Notes under the pieces: generated by a model
Told to the model about the DNA's origin: nothing
Databases searched by the model: none
The model's input: the letters and a program-made list of their open reading frames with translations, nothing else
Assembly (NCBI GenBank): GCA_029213025.1
Contig: JARGOZ010000058.1
Span: 1 to 37,919, forward strand
DNA: 37,919 nt
DNA from: Verrucomicrobiales bacterium
Lineage (GTDB): Bacteria > Verrucomicrobiota > Verrucomicrobiia > Verrucomicrobiales > DEV007
Direction: 5' to 3'
Position numbers and translations under genes: made by a program
Shown: positions 27,248 to 35,235 of the stretch, in pieces
How the letters are laid out: the number at the start of each line of letters is the position of its first letter
Numbering within the stretch: the stretch's first letter is position 1

Positions 27248-28090
27248 ATGAGGTTGTCATCATTTAGCGGCATTTTACTGGTTGTCCTTTCCCTTTCCTG
27301 GACCGGTGTTCAGGCTGAGGAAAAAGCGGGAACCACACTGTTTAAAGCACTGGGTTCGCTGATGAGGCCCGGCAAGGACGAAAAGTGCAAGGTGGTCGCT
27401 GAGGTGCCTCCTATGCCGACCAACAACCTTTCTTCACCTTCTGACGGGTTGACTCCTACCGGCAACCGGCTGCAGCCATTCGGTCAACCTGCCTACTGGG
27501 ATAGAAAATCGACAGCGGCGGCTGCGCAGCCCGACGATGAACTGGCCCTTTTGCCGCCTTTGCCTGACTTGCGGACTCCTGATCAAATTACCAATGCAGA
27601 ACGTCGTAGAAATGCCAAGAATGCGAAATTCGCAGCCCGTCAGGCGAAAAACCAGGCGGCCGAGGAAGCCCGCCGGATGGCTGAACTGGTGGAGTTGGAG
27701 AGAAATACGATGCCTGATCCATCTACGGCTTTGATTCAGGTCGAATCTTCCAGGAAGAATGCCCAGGGTTTCGGTAAGCCTGAAAGACCTTCAACAGCAA
27801 ACGGCGGATTGCTTAAGCCTTTTAATGCCGGCTCGTCCTACACCGAAGATTGCGAAGTGAAGTTTCAGTGGTCCGATCATCAGTTTGTCGAGAACCAGCC
27901 CGATCCGGCTGAAGACGAGTTGGGATTTCTCCCGCCTCTTCCGGACCTGCGGACTCCCGATCAGGTAACCAGGTCGGAGCGAATGAGAAATTTGCGCAAT
28001 CTCAAGTTCCGGTCCCGTCAGGCGAGAGAGAGCGCTCTGAGAAGAGAGGCTGATGAAAACGTCTACACACCGGTTTATCCTTACCGGTAG
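27248..28090 (+). CDS. Secreted protein with internally duplicated LPPLPDLRTPDQ unit, function unknown
   Basis: The 280-residue product has a signal peptide (MRLSSFSGILLVVLSLSWTGVQA). It contains a duplicated unit: residues about 72-134 and 186-260 each have a G-x-L-x-PF segment followed by DDELALLPPLPDLRTPDQ or EDELGFLPPLPDLRTPDQ, then a very basic helix (ERRRNAKNAKFAARQAK; ERMRNLRNLKFRSRQAR). The rest is Pro/Ser-rich and likely flexible. It starts 72 bases after the second giant gene on the same strand, so it probably belongs to that operon and acts with the giant proteins at the envelope. I recognise no family. Its stop overlaps the stop of the convergent gene by 10 bases. Confidence 0.7.
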   Translation: MRLSSFSGILLVVLSLSWTGVQAEEKAGTTLFKALGSLMRPGKDEKCKVVAEVPPMPTNNLSSPSDGLTPTGNRLQPFGQPAYWDRKSTAAAAQPDDELALLPPLPDLRTPDQITNAERRRNAKNAKFAARQAKNQAAEEARRMAELVELERNTMPDPSTALIQVESSRKNAQGFGKPERPSTANGGLLKPFNAGSSYTEDCEVKFQWSDHQFVENQPDPAEDELGFLPPLPDLRTPDQVTRSERMRNLRNLKFRSRQARESALRREADENVYTPVYPYR

Positions 28091-28497
28091 GCGGAACGTA
28101 GACGATTGAGAAAGTTTTCGTAGTAGTTCTCTTCGAACCACTGCTTTGTCCAGGTAGTGTTGGACAGAATGTCCCCGGCAAAATCTTCCGGGATTTCATA
28201 GATTTCCGCTGCAAGTTTTTTTCCGGAATCCAGTTCCTCCGCCTCGATAGTTTTCCGGATGTAGAACTGATCTTCGTAGCAGTCCATCCTCATCACTTCG
28301 TCCGGGGTGAGATCGTAGAGTATTTCGCCAGTTATGTGGTGGCTTTGACCCGCGCGAACGACACCGGGGAAATCCGCTCCACTGACCTGAAAAATCTGAT
28401 ATCCTTTCACCCGTGCCGCCCGGGACGTGAAGTCTCTTCCCCCGACCATTTTCCGTATTTCGGGGAATAACAATGTTCCATAGACAAAAATATTCAT
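28081..28497 (-). CDS. Gamma-glutamylcyclotransferase-fold (AIG2-like) protein
   Basis: ATG 28497 gives MNIFVYGTLLFPEI, the canonical opening of the GGCT/AIG2 fold, where the YGTL loop binds the gamma-glutamyl group; the frame's earlier ATG at 28515 would place six extra residues before it. The product has 138 residues. GYQIFQVSGADFPGVV and GEILYDLTPDEVMRMDCYED follow the family pattern, with Glu in the YED segment near the site used by the catalytic acid. Members release 5-oxoproline from gamma-glutamyl amines or peptides, but many bacterial ones are of unknown substrate. It is a cytosolic single gene, convergent with the duplicated-unit protein. Confidence 0.8.
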   Translation of the reverse strand: MNIFVYGTLLFPEIRKMVGGRDFTSRAARVKGYQIFQVSGADFPGVVRAGQSHHITGEILYDLTPDEVMRMDCYEDQFYIRKTIEAEELDSGKKLAAEIYEIPEDFAGDILSNTTWTKQWFEENYYENFLNRLRSAYR

Positions 28498-28557
28498 GAG
28501 AAGCGAAGCATTCACCGCGAACTTGCAATTTGAGCTGAATTAACAGAACATTACCCT

Positions 28558-29043
28558 GTGCCGAAAAAGTTACCATATCGTTTCTCCGGGATAGTCTTTT
28601 TGGCGATGTCCGCCTGTCTTGTCGGGTGTAATACCGCTCCGGCGGGTCTGTTAGCTCCTCCCGGGAAAGTGAAGAAAGCCATAAAAAAGGCTGACAAAGA
28701 AGCCACGGAAGATGACCGGAAACTGCCGCTGGCGCAGTCGATGCAGGTGCCGATCGGGACGGTGCATATGATCGATAAACCGGGCAAATTTGTTTTGATC
28801 AAATCGAACCGGACCACGGTTCTCGAGCCGGATACGGAGGTAAAGGCTTACCGGCAGGATTCTTCGGTATCGGCCAGTCTCAAAGTAAGTCCGGCCCGGA
28901 AGGGTTCTTATCTTACCGCTGATTTGATCGAGGGTATGCCTTCAGTCGGCGATATTGTGATGATGGTGTATTCCGTGAATGCCAAACCTGGAGAGAAAGC
29001 GGACGGGACGCAGTCGCAAAGCGACGTGCAGGTTTTGGAGTAA
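28558..29043 (+). CDS. Small lipoprotein, function unknown
   Basis: Starting from a GTG, the 161-residue product has a basic N-terminus, a hydrophobic stretch and the lipobox LVGC with Cys24 as the lipidated residue. A charged Lys/Glu linker (KKAIKKADKEATEDDRK) is followed by a small beta-rich domain of about 90 residues (VPIGTVHMIDKPGKFVLIKS, then KVSPARKGSYLTADLIEGMPSVGDIV). That domain resembles a short OB- or SH3-like barrel, ending in a flexible tail. It diverges from the GGCT gene with a 60-base gap. Family not recognised; an envelope location is well supported. Confidence 0.7.
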   Translation: MPKKLPYRFSGIVFLAMSACLVGCNTAPAGLLAPPGKVKKAIKKADKEATEDDRKLPLAQSMQVPIGTVHMIDKPGKFVLIKSNRTTVLEPDTEVKAYRQDSSVSASLKVSPARKGSYLTADLIEGMPSVGDIVMMVYSVNAKPGEKADGTQSQSDVQVLE

Positions 29044-29149
29044 GCTTCCGTCTTTCCGCAGCAGCTGTCAGGAGGGCGGTTCTGGAAACATCAAGGGGTG
29101 GCGACATTCCTGCCGGCCAAGTGGCCCTTTCATTGTTCTCATTGCAGCC

Positions 29150-29169
29150 GTGCGACAGGATTGTCGCAC
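29150..29169. terminator. Hairpin between convergent genes, probable bidirectional terminator
   Basis: GTGCGACA and TGTCGCAC make a perfect 8-bp stem with a GGAT loop. It lies midway between the lipoprotein stop (29043) and the LRR protein stop (29205). Only a weak T-run follows, so the termination role is inferred from position and stem. Confidence 0.5.
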
Positions 29170-29204
29170 TTCCTTGCAGTTCTGCTGACAAATAAACAGC
29201 CCGG

Positions 29205-29843
29205 TTATTGCAGGGCGATCTTAACATCCGGGCGGCAATCCAGCGACTTGCTGAATCCGCGGCCCAGTTTGCAGTTTTCCAGGGTAATTCCCTGCAGTTT
29301 GAGCAGGCCGGTCTCGAATTCCGGGATGGGAAATTCGATCTCCGCCCCGGCGAGATACAGGTCTTCCAGCGCGGGAAATCCCTGGCAGATCATTTTCATC
29401 CCCTGCTCGGTAACTTTGCCCTGGAGATGGAGAATTCGTAAATTGGGAGCTTTTTTGACAATTTCTTCAATCACCTGGTTGGCTTCCTCCCCGATTTGCA
29501 GGTCGAGGAAGTTGACAATTTCCATGCCTTTCAACTTCCTGATTTCTTCGGCGCTGATTTCGGGGTGGAGATTGCGCAGCACTACGGTGGACGTTTGGGC
29601 TTCGCAGTAGTGATAGCAAAATTCCCGTGCTGCGGTGGGGAGGGGAAGGGATTCAATCATCCCGGCCCGTCTCCGATAGGAAGGCGGTGCGGTGGTTTCA
29701 TCGGCATAAACGAGCATGCCTGGAGCCGAACTGAGCTCACGAAGTAAAAGCGTGCGGGGCAATCCGGAGGCGAACCAGATTACGAAAATCAGAAATACCG
29801 ACGCAATGGCGATCCCTGAGAAATTTCGAGCGATACGTTTCAT
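29205..29843 (-). CDS. Membrane-anchored leucine-rich-repeat protein
   Basis: ATG 29843 is chosen because it begins MKRIARNFSG followed directly by one hydrophobic helix (IAIASVFLIFVIWFASG); product 212 residues. After a linker, residues about 85-200 contain leucine-rich segments: VVLRNLHPEISAEEIRKLKG, EIVNFLDLQIGEEANQVIEEI, LRILHLQGKVTEQGMKMI, LEDLYLAGAEIEF and LQGITLENCKLG. They match the cysteine-free LRR pattern common in planctomycetes and Verrucomicrobiota. Such repeats are protein-binding surfaces; the partner is unknown. A single N-terminal anchor places the LRR part in the periplasm. It diverges from the Cys-cluster gene at 29930. Confidence 0.75.
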   Translation of the reverse strand: MKRIARNFSGIAIASVFLIFVIWFASGLPRTLLLRELSSAPGMLVYADETTAPPSYRRRAGMIESLPLPTAAREFCYHYCEAQTSTVVLRNLHPEISAEEIRKLKGMEIVNFLDLQIGEEANQVIEEIVKKAPNLRILHLQGKVTEQGMKMICQGFPALEDLYLAGAEIEFPIPEFETGLLKLQGITLENCKLGRGFSKSLDCRPDVKIALQ

Positions 29844-29929
29844 CAATAAGCTTTTAATTATATCATCGGAATTCGACGTTTGAGAAGCCCCGACTTGCAC
29901 AGAAGGTGAGGAGAGTCTTCAATCACTGT

Positions 29930-30685
29930 ATGGCGATACCGGGAAGAGAAGACGGGGATTTTGTCGAAGGAATCTACAATTGGTGCGATCGATGGTGCGA
30001 GCGATGCCCGATGACGACGCGATGTCGTCAGTACGCGATCGAATGTACCCGGGATGCGTTCAATGCGGATGGCAGTAATGATGGCGACAACGTGGATTTT
30101 ATGGAATCCCTGATTTATACGGCCGGTGAGTTTGAAAGTGGTGATTCCGGGGATGTTTCTGAATTTGGCTACGGCGACATGAATGTGGATTCTGATACTT
30201 CCGAGCCGGATTTTGAGGAAATCGATATGGATGATTATCTCGCGGAGAGGGAGGCGATTGAAAGAGCGGTCGGCGAGACGGAATGCGTAAAAATTGTCGA
30301 TCTCTATATGGCCGGGGGCACTTGCTGGCTGGATGAGTGGGATATCCTGCTGGAGGAATTGCAGAAGGACAACGAAGCCATTCTCGACGCGGAGGAGGTT
30401 ATTCGCTGGGACCTTTTCCAGCTTCCTGTGCAATTGCGCCGGGCGGTGAGTGGAAAAATTGAAGGGGACTTTGAGTTTGAGGAAGACGTTTTCGGTTCGG
30501 CGAAGGTGGTTTTGCTCGGAGCAGACCGCAGTTTGGCTGCCTGGAAAGTCGTCCGTGAAGCACTCCCTGAAGAGAAGCGCGATTCCGTGGCAGATGTAAT
30601 TCACCATCTCGAAAGGCTGGTCAAATCCATTGAGTTGGAGATCCCGGAAGCCAGATCGTTCAAACGTCCGGGATTTGATGATTAA
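29930..30685 (+). CDS. Protein with N-terminal four-cysteine cluster and acidic region, function unknown
   Basis: ATG 29930 gives 251 residues; a GTG at 29906 is an alternative start. The N-terminus carries YNWCDRWCERCPMTTRCRQY, with Cys19, Cys23, Cys26 and Cys32 in the pattern C-x3-C-x2-C-x5-C, able to hold zinc or an Fe-S cluster. Residues about 50-95 are strongly acidic (Asp/Glu/Gly). The C-terminal half is helical with long charged stretches (EEWDILL-type and SLAAWKVVREALPEEKRDSVADVI). There is no signal peptide, so it is cytosolic. I recall the WCDRWCERCP signature from conserved hypothetical proteins of several phyla but no assigned function. It ends 5 bases from the convergent DUF3592 gene. 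Confidence 0.7.
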   Translation: MAIPGREDGDFVEGIYNWCDRWCERCPMTTRCRQYAIECTRDAFNADGSNDGDNVDFMESLIYTAGEFESGDSGDVSEFGYGDMNVDSDTSEPDFEEIDMDDYLAEREAIERAVGETECVKIVDLYMAGGTCWLDEWDILLEELQKDNEAILDAEEVIRWDLFQLPVQLRRAVSGKIEGDFEFEEDVFGSAKVVLLGADRSLAAWKVVREALPEEKRDSVADVIHHLERLVKSIELEIPEARSFKRPGFDD

Positions 30686-30690
30686 GTCGT

Positions 30691-31146
30691 TCATTTCCTC
30701 AACATCAGGAATCCAAAGACAAGCAGGATGAGGCCCGCCGAGGGGAGCAGCCATGCTTTTGCCGTGACTCCGGGTTCCAGAACAGCTGTTTTCGGATCAG
30801 CCGGATGGTAGGCAACTGATACCGGTTTGCCTACCGGATAACGGGATTGCACGGCCCGGGCCGGGCTTTTCGAGGGAAAGGCTCCCTCGCCGTAAGCGAC
30901 TTTGGCTGCTTCGTAAACGGTGCCGTCAACCTGGTAGCGATAGGCGATCTGCGGACGGTAGCTCTTTTTCCTCAGCCCGGACTGATTACTGCCTGGCCGA
31001 AGAGTCTCTTTTACTACTGATCCGGTAATTTGTCCGTCCACAGTTGGCCAGGACGAGCTTGCCACCGCCTCCGAAATTTGCAGAAAACTCCACGCACAAA
31101 GGGCGATTCCGGCCGTGAAAAAGGCAAAGGGGAAGATTCGTTTCAT
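30691..31146 (-). CDS. DUF3592 membrane protein
   Basis: The 151-residue product has an N-terminal helix (FPFAFFTAGIALCAWSFLQI), an exposed middle part and a C-terminal helix (WLLPSAGLILLVFGFLMLRK). Between them lie SSSWPTVDGQITGS, IAYRYQVDGTVYEA and YPVGKPVSVAYHPADPKTAVLEPG, the signature of DUF3592 proteins: a variable-length strand domain held between two helices. Function unknown. It lies 56 bases downstream of the hydrolase gene on the same strand and may be transcribed with it. Confidence 0.85.
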   Translation of the reverse strand: MKRIFPFAFFTAGIALCAWSFLQISEAVASSSWPTVDGQITGSVVKETLRPGSNQSGLRKKSYRPQIAYRYQVDGTVYEAAKVAYGEGAFPSKSPARAVQSRYPVGKPVSVAYHPADPKTAVLEPGVTAKAWLLPSAGLILLVFGFLMLRK

Positions 31147-31202
31147 CTATCCTGTAACGATTCAGCGGGCCGGTTGTTTTGTTTATCAGCCGGTGACCGG
31201 AA

Positions 31203-32102
31203 TCACCCTTGCAGATACTTTTGCCAGGCGATTGCGGTTTTCTCGTCGGGTAGATAGATTCCCTTCGACGGGGCCGCGGGGAAATCGCGAAACGGAAATA
31301 TTTTCAGGGTTTGCGGATCTCCGAGCCACGCATCATCGCGGCGGACGGGTTTAATTCTGCCGGTTTTTCCGGCTTCGGCCGGCGGTGCGAGCCGGCGTTG
31401 TATGATTGAGTCAAGATAGATCCTTGCCAGTGTCACGCTGCCGCCGATTCCGTGGCCTTCCTCCGGATGCAGGGCCAAAGTCCACGGCGCCCCTTTTCGA
31501 ACGCCCGATGCAATATTTCGCAGGGAATTTTCAACCCAGGTGGAATTGTCCTTCGCACCAACAGCAAACAGCATCGGAATTTCTTCGGTTCCGTTTTTGT
31601 CTCTGGTCGGTCCACGGGTGCCTTTCGAACTTGCGAAGCAAAGGACCCGGCGCGGATTAAAACGGCAGAACCGGGCGGATAGATTTGATCCGGCAGACAT
31701 CCCCCAGAATGCGAGCGGCGCGCGCGCCATTTCGGGGTGCTGACTCATCTCCGCGAATTTTCTGACGGCCTCTTCAATGCTGCGGCAGGTTACGAATTTT
31801 TTGTCATCCTGATACAGGGCAAAGTCACCATCGCTAAACCGGCAGCCGACAACCGCCAGGTGGTGCTTTTCTGCGAGAGATCTCCAGCCACGATCATTCA
31901 CGAGAGGGCGACCGTCGCCATGTGTACCGGGAATCAGAACCAAAACCCCGCGAACGAAAGTGGCGTCAGGCGGTAGGTAGCAGCGGTACTGCACGGTCTG
32001 CAACTTTACCTCCGGCAGTCCGCCGGCGTCCCATTCGAGGATCTGTTGGCCGGTAAGGAGCGTTGGGAATGTGCAAAACAAAATCGCAGCTGTCTTTTGC
32101 AT
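31203..32102 (-). CDS. Secreted alpha/beta-hydrolase
   Basis: ATG 32102 begins a signal peptide (MQKTAAILFCTFPTLLTGQQ); an ATG four codons earlier (32114) is also possible, while the open frame from 32219 adds non-signal sequence. The product has 299 residues. GVLVLIPGTHGDG is the oxyanion-hole strand, FWGMSAGSN carries the nucleophile Ser in G-x-S-x-G, GAKDNSTW supplies the likely acid and HPEEGHGIGG the catalytic His. All parts of the triad are therefore present. This type covers poly- or carboxyl-esterases and dienelactone-hydrolase-like enzymes; the substrate cannot be read from the sequence. It diverges from the rhomboid gene and precedes the DUF3592 gene. Confidence 0.8.
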   Translation of the reverse strand: MQKTAAILFCTFPTLLTGQQILEWDAGGLPEVKLQTVQYRCYLPPDATFVRGVLVLIPGTHGDGRPLVNDRGWRSLAEKHHLAVVGCRFSDGDFALYQDDKKFVTCRSIEEAVRKFAEMSQHPEMARAPLAFWGMSAGSNLSARFCRFNPRRVLCFASSKGTRGPTRDKNGTEEIPMLFAVGAKDNSTWVENSLRNIASGVRKGAPWTLALHPEEGHGIGGSVTLARIYLDSIIQRRLAPPAEAGKTGRIKPVRRDDAWLGDPQTLKIFPFRDFPAAPSKGIYLPDEKTAIAWQKYLQG

Positions 32103-32285
32103 AACGGGGCTCATATTTTCCGGGAACGGGTTGATATCCAGTGTTCTCCGGTTCTGTTCGGTTTCAAGCCCGGTATTGAATCGATACCCGGCCAAAAGAC
32201 CCTGATGATGCTGCGGCAAATCGTCGAAAAAATTGCAACACGCCGGCGCGGATTTGTGGTAGAAAGAGAGAGCTTCCTTATTGTT

Positions 32286-33050
32286 ATGTTATTTCCATTA
32301 TCCGACGACGACCGATCACTGAAAAAGACCGGATGGGTTACGATCATTTTCATACTCATCAATATAGCGGTGTTTTACTACCAGTTTTACGTGAACCCCG
32401 ATTTCACGGCGGGTTACAGTGCGATTCCGAAAGAGATCATGACCAATACCGATTTGATCGGTTCCGAGACGATCCAGTTCGAAGGGCAGATAGCGGAAAT
32501 CAAACACACTCCGGGGCCGTCGCCGATTTTTCTCACTATTTTCAGCGCCATGTTTATGCACGGTGGCTTGCTTCACCTCGGCTCGAATATGTTGTTTCTG
32601 TGGATCTTCGGCGACAATGTGGAGATTCGTTTCGGGCATCTGCGGTTTATTCTGTTTTATGTGGTCAGTGGTATTGTGGCGAGTTTGACTCACATCATGC
32701 TTTCGCCTGAATCGGTGATCCCCTCGCTGGGGGCTTCGGGAGCGATTGCCGGCGTACTGGGTGCCTACCTTGTGCTGTTCCCCAGGAACCGGGTGAATGC
32801 CCTGTTCTTTATCAAAATCATATCGTTACCTGCCTGGATCGTGATTGGTCTATGGGGCGGTATGCAAATCTTTACTATGATGATGCAGCCTCCGGGAATG
32901 GGGGGCGGTGTAGCCTATTCCGCTCACGTGGGTGGACTTGTCGCGGGTCTGATTCTCGGTCTGGCGTTTCGGTTTATCATCGATACCGAACCGAACTCCG
33001 TGCTGTATCAGAACTACGCGCACGACGATAAAGCGAAAAGACTTTGGTAG
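32286..33050 (+). CDS. Rhomboid-family intramembrane serine protease
   Basis: The frame is open from 32046, but ATG 32286 starts MLFPLSDDDRSLKKTGWV directly before the first membrane helix, the usual layout, and gives 254 residues. Six or more helices are visible. MHGGLLHLGSNMLFLWIFG has the conserved His92, His97 and Asn101; LGASGAIAGVLGAYL has the nucleophile Ser151 in G-x-S-G; SAHVGGLVAGLILG has catalytic His214. All active-site parts are intact, so the enzyme should cut membrane proteins within the bilayer. A loop of about 45 residues follows helix 1, as in GlpG-type and PVC rhomboids. The stop is five bases before a dispersed repeat element. Substrates unknown. Confidence 0.9.
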   Translation: MLFPLSDDDRSLKKTGWVTIIFILINIAVFYYQFYVNPDFTAGYSAIPKEIMTNTDLIGSETIQFEGQIAEIKHTPGPSPIFLTIFSAMFMHGGLLHLGSNMLFLWIFGDNVEIRFGHLRFILFYVVSGIVASLTHIMLSPESVIPSLGASGAIAGVLGAYLVLFPRNRVNALFFIKIISLPAWIVIGLWGGMQIFTMMMQPPGMGGGVAYSAHVGGLVAGLILGLAFRFIIDTEPNSVLYQNYAHDDKAKRLW

Positions 33051-33055
33051 AGCAA

Positions 33056-33116
33056 ACTGTACCCTGTACGGTCCGGGACTTAACAGGGTACAATGGCGGA
33101 TTCAACAGGGTACAAA
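33056..33116. repeat. Dispersed repeat element, plus orientation: one inverted and two direct copies of the 22-nt-spaced core
   Basis: ACTGTACCCTGT at 33056-33067 faces ACAGGGTACAAT (33083-33094), then ACAGGGTACAAA (33105-33116), 22 bases on. ACTGTACCCTGT and its inverted partner enclose GGTCCGG. The element almost fills the gap between the rhomboid stop and the FRG-domain start, ending three bases before its ATG. Geometry equals that of the 12455 element read on the other strand. Confidence 0.85.
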
Positions 33117-33119
33117 TTC

Positions 33120-33788
33120 ATGGAGGAAATCCGTATCAGTTCCTTTTCCGAACTGCACGATGCTCTGGAGAGTCTCAAGTCGAAGCAGAATACCATTTTC
33201 CGGGGCCAAAAAGATGCAACCTGGCCGATTTTGACCAGCGTAGGCAGGTTGCAACCATATCGGGATGTCACCCCGGAATATATGGAAAAACGCCTGTTCC
33301 AACTCTTCAGGGAATCGGCCGTGCCCCACATCGTTCACGAGCCGAAATCCGACTGGGAATGGCTGGCTCTCGGGCAACACCACGGACTGCCAACCCGCCT
33401 GCTCGATTGGTCCTACAATCCCATGGTGGCGACCTTTTTTGCGGTCGAAAACGAATCCGATACCGACAGTGCGATCTATACTTTTTGGGGTGGGCGGATG
33501 ATGACGATCGAAAAAGATCCCCATCCGCTGGAGGTAAATGCGGTAGTTCGCTATCGCCCGGCTCATGTCACCAACCGGATCACAGCCCAGTCCGGTTTGT
33601 TCACCGTGCATAACGACCCGGGAACACCTTTTGAGCACAAGTCACTGTTAAAGATCGTCATTGCCACCGACTGCCGTCTCGATATCAAAAAGACTCTCTA
33701 CAAATACGGGGTCAGCCGGAAGTCCCTGTTTCCCGGTCTGGACGGACTCGCCGCGGACCTGCACTGGCTGGAAGCGAAAAAGCACTAA
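33120..33788 (+). CDS. FRG-domain protein
   Basis: ATG 33120 is chosen over the ATG at 33093 because the latter lies inside the dispersed repeat. The 222-residue product carries the domain's name-giving motif F27-R28-G29 in TIFRGQ, then WEWLALGQHHGLPTRLLDWS and NPMVATFFAVE (about 78-110), the core of the FRG domain. The function of FRG domains is unknown; they are typical of accessory, phage and mobile genes, sometimes near defence genes. No such genes are beside it: rhomboid precedes and MgtE follows 53 bases later. The protein is cytosolic, with no extra domain. The family call is confident; the role is open. Confidence 0.85.
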   Translation: MEEIRISSFSELHDALESLKSKQNTIFRGQKDATWPILTSVGRLQPYRDVTPEYMEKRLFQLFRESAVPHIVHEPKSDWEWLALGQHHGLPTRLLDWSYNPMVATFFAVENESDTDSAIYTFWGGRMMTIEKDPHPLEVNAVVRYRPAHVTNRITAQSGLFTVHNDPGTPFEHKSLLKIVIATDCRLDIKKTLYKYGVSRKSLFPGLDGLAADLHWLEAKKH

Positions 33789-33841
33789 GTCACCTCAGTT
33801 TCACCAGGAATCCGCAGCGAACCCATGTAAAGTGCGCTTAG

Positions 33842-35221
33842 ATGACTGAAACTGATCTGGACATTGCACCTACCCAACCCTGGGAGCGACTTTCCGAGCT
33901 GGAAGCTACGGGCGAAAGCGCGTCGATTGCTGAATATGTCGACAGCCTTTCCGCCGAGGATCAGAGGAGATGTCTGTCCCGATTGAGCAATACCGATCAG
34001 ACTCACCTGATCGAGCAATTTTCCTGCGAAATCGCGGCCGATGTGATTGAAAGTCTTCCCGAGGCTCAGGCGGCGGAAATTCTCAGTAATCTGGAACCGG
34101 AATTCGCGGCGGATATTGTCGAGGTGCTGCCCGATGATGTCGGTGCCGATATTCTACAGGAAATGTCGACCCTCGAATCCGAGGCCGTTCTGGAAGAACT
34201 CGACGATGCTGATGAAGCAGACCATCTCCGCGAACTGACATCCTATGACTGGGACACGGCGGGTGGTTTGATGTCCTCGGAATATCTTACCGTTTCCACA
34301 GATGATACCACCGGGGATGTGATTCGGGAATTGAGCCAATATGCCGAAGATCATGACGACATGGAGATACAGTATGTCTATGCCGTGGATCAATCCGGCA
34401 AGCTTGCCGGGGTACTCAGACTGCGTGATTTAGTAGTGAAAAGACCGGGGACATCTGTAGTAAAAGCGATGATTGCCGATCCGGCCACGGTCAGTGTCGA
34501 TGATGATTTTGAAGCACTTCAAAAAGTATTCGAAGCCAATGCCTATCTGGCCCTGCCGGCGTTGGACCAAAACGGCAGCCTCGCTGGTGTAGTTACCCGG
34601 AAAGCGGTTGAGGAAGCGACTATGGATCACCAGACGGAAGATTACCTGCATTCGAGCGGTATTCTTGGTGGGGAAGAGCTGCGCAGTATGCCTATGTTAA
34701 CCCGCTCGCGTCGGCGCCTCGCCTGGTTGGCCCCGAACATTGTTCTCAATCTCGTGGCCGCCAGTATTATTGCGATGTATGAAGATACCTTGCAGGCGGT
34801 GATCGCTCTGGCTGTGTTTCTACCGATTATTTCCGATATGAGTGGCTGTTCCGGTAACCAGGCGGTAGCGGTAAGTATTCGCGAGCTGACTCTCGGAGTT
34901 ATCCGGCCCACCGAGTTTCTGCGAATTGTTTGGAAAGAAGGTATTCTGGGTATGATCAACGGGGCCATACTCGGTTTGATACTCGGGACGATAGCGTTTG
35001 TTTGGAAAGACAATATCTACCTCGGAATGGTTGTGGGCGGGGCCCTGTTACTGAATACGATCCTGTCCGTATTGCTGGGAGGAATGGTTCCGCTGCTGCT
35101 GAAAAAGTTTAAAGTGGATCCCGCTCTGGCTTCCGGACCGATTTTGACCACCTGCACGGATATGTGCGGTTTCTTCCTCGTGCTGAGCCTCGCGTCTTCG
35201 TTGCTTTCGAAGCTGGGATAA
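33842..35221 (+). CDS. mgtE: MgtE magnesium channel/transporter
   Basis: A protein of 459 residues with the full MgtE layout: an acidic helical superhelix (MgtE_N, about 20-125) with repeated ADVIESLPEAQAAEIL-type helices, a pair of CBS domains (about 140-265; AGVLRLRDLVV and AGVVTRKAVEEA) and five membrane helices from about 290. SDMSGCSGNQAVAVSIREL holds the Gly-Asn-Gln of the pore-lining region. It imports Mg2+ down the membrane potential, and the cytosolic domains close the pore when Mg2+ is high. Only 53 bases separate it from the FRG gene, so there is no room for an M-box riboswitch; control would come from farther upstream or from gating alone. Length is normal for the family. Confidence 0.92.
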   Translation: MTETDLDIAPTQPWERLSELEATGESASIAEYVDSLSAEDQRRCLSRLSNTDQTHLIEQFSCEIAADVIESLPEAQAAEILSNLEPEFAADIVEVLPDDVGADILQEMSTLESEAVLEELDDADEADHLRELTSYDWDTAGGLMSSEYLTVSTDDTTGDVIRELSQYAEDHDDMEIQYVYAVDQSGKLAGVLRLRDLVVKRPGTSVVKAMIADPATVSVDDDFEALQKVFEANAYLALPALDQNGSLAGVVTRKAVEEATMDHQTEDYLHSSGILGGEELRSMPMLTRSRRRLAWLAPNIVLNLVAASIIAMYEDTLQAVIALAVFLPIISDMSGCSGNQAVAVSIRELTLGVIRPTEFLRIVWKEGILGMINGAILGLILGTIAFVWKDNIYLGMVVGGALLLNTILSVLLGGMVPLLLKKFKVDPALASGPILTTCTDMCGFFLVLSLASSLLSKLG

Positions 35222-35235
35222 ATTTTCTGAATGTC

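Noticed and set aside
12455..33116. Complete insertion sequence at the repeat loci
   Set aside because: No transposase frame lies at or near any of the three sites; only possible ends or scars can be argued.
33789..33841. M-box magnesium riboswitch before mgtE
   Set aside because: The gap is 53 bases, far too short for the fold.
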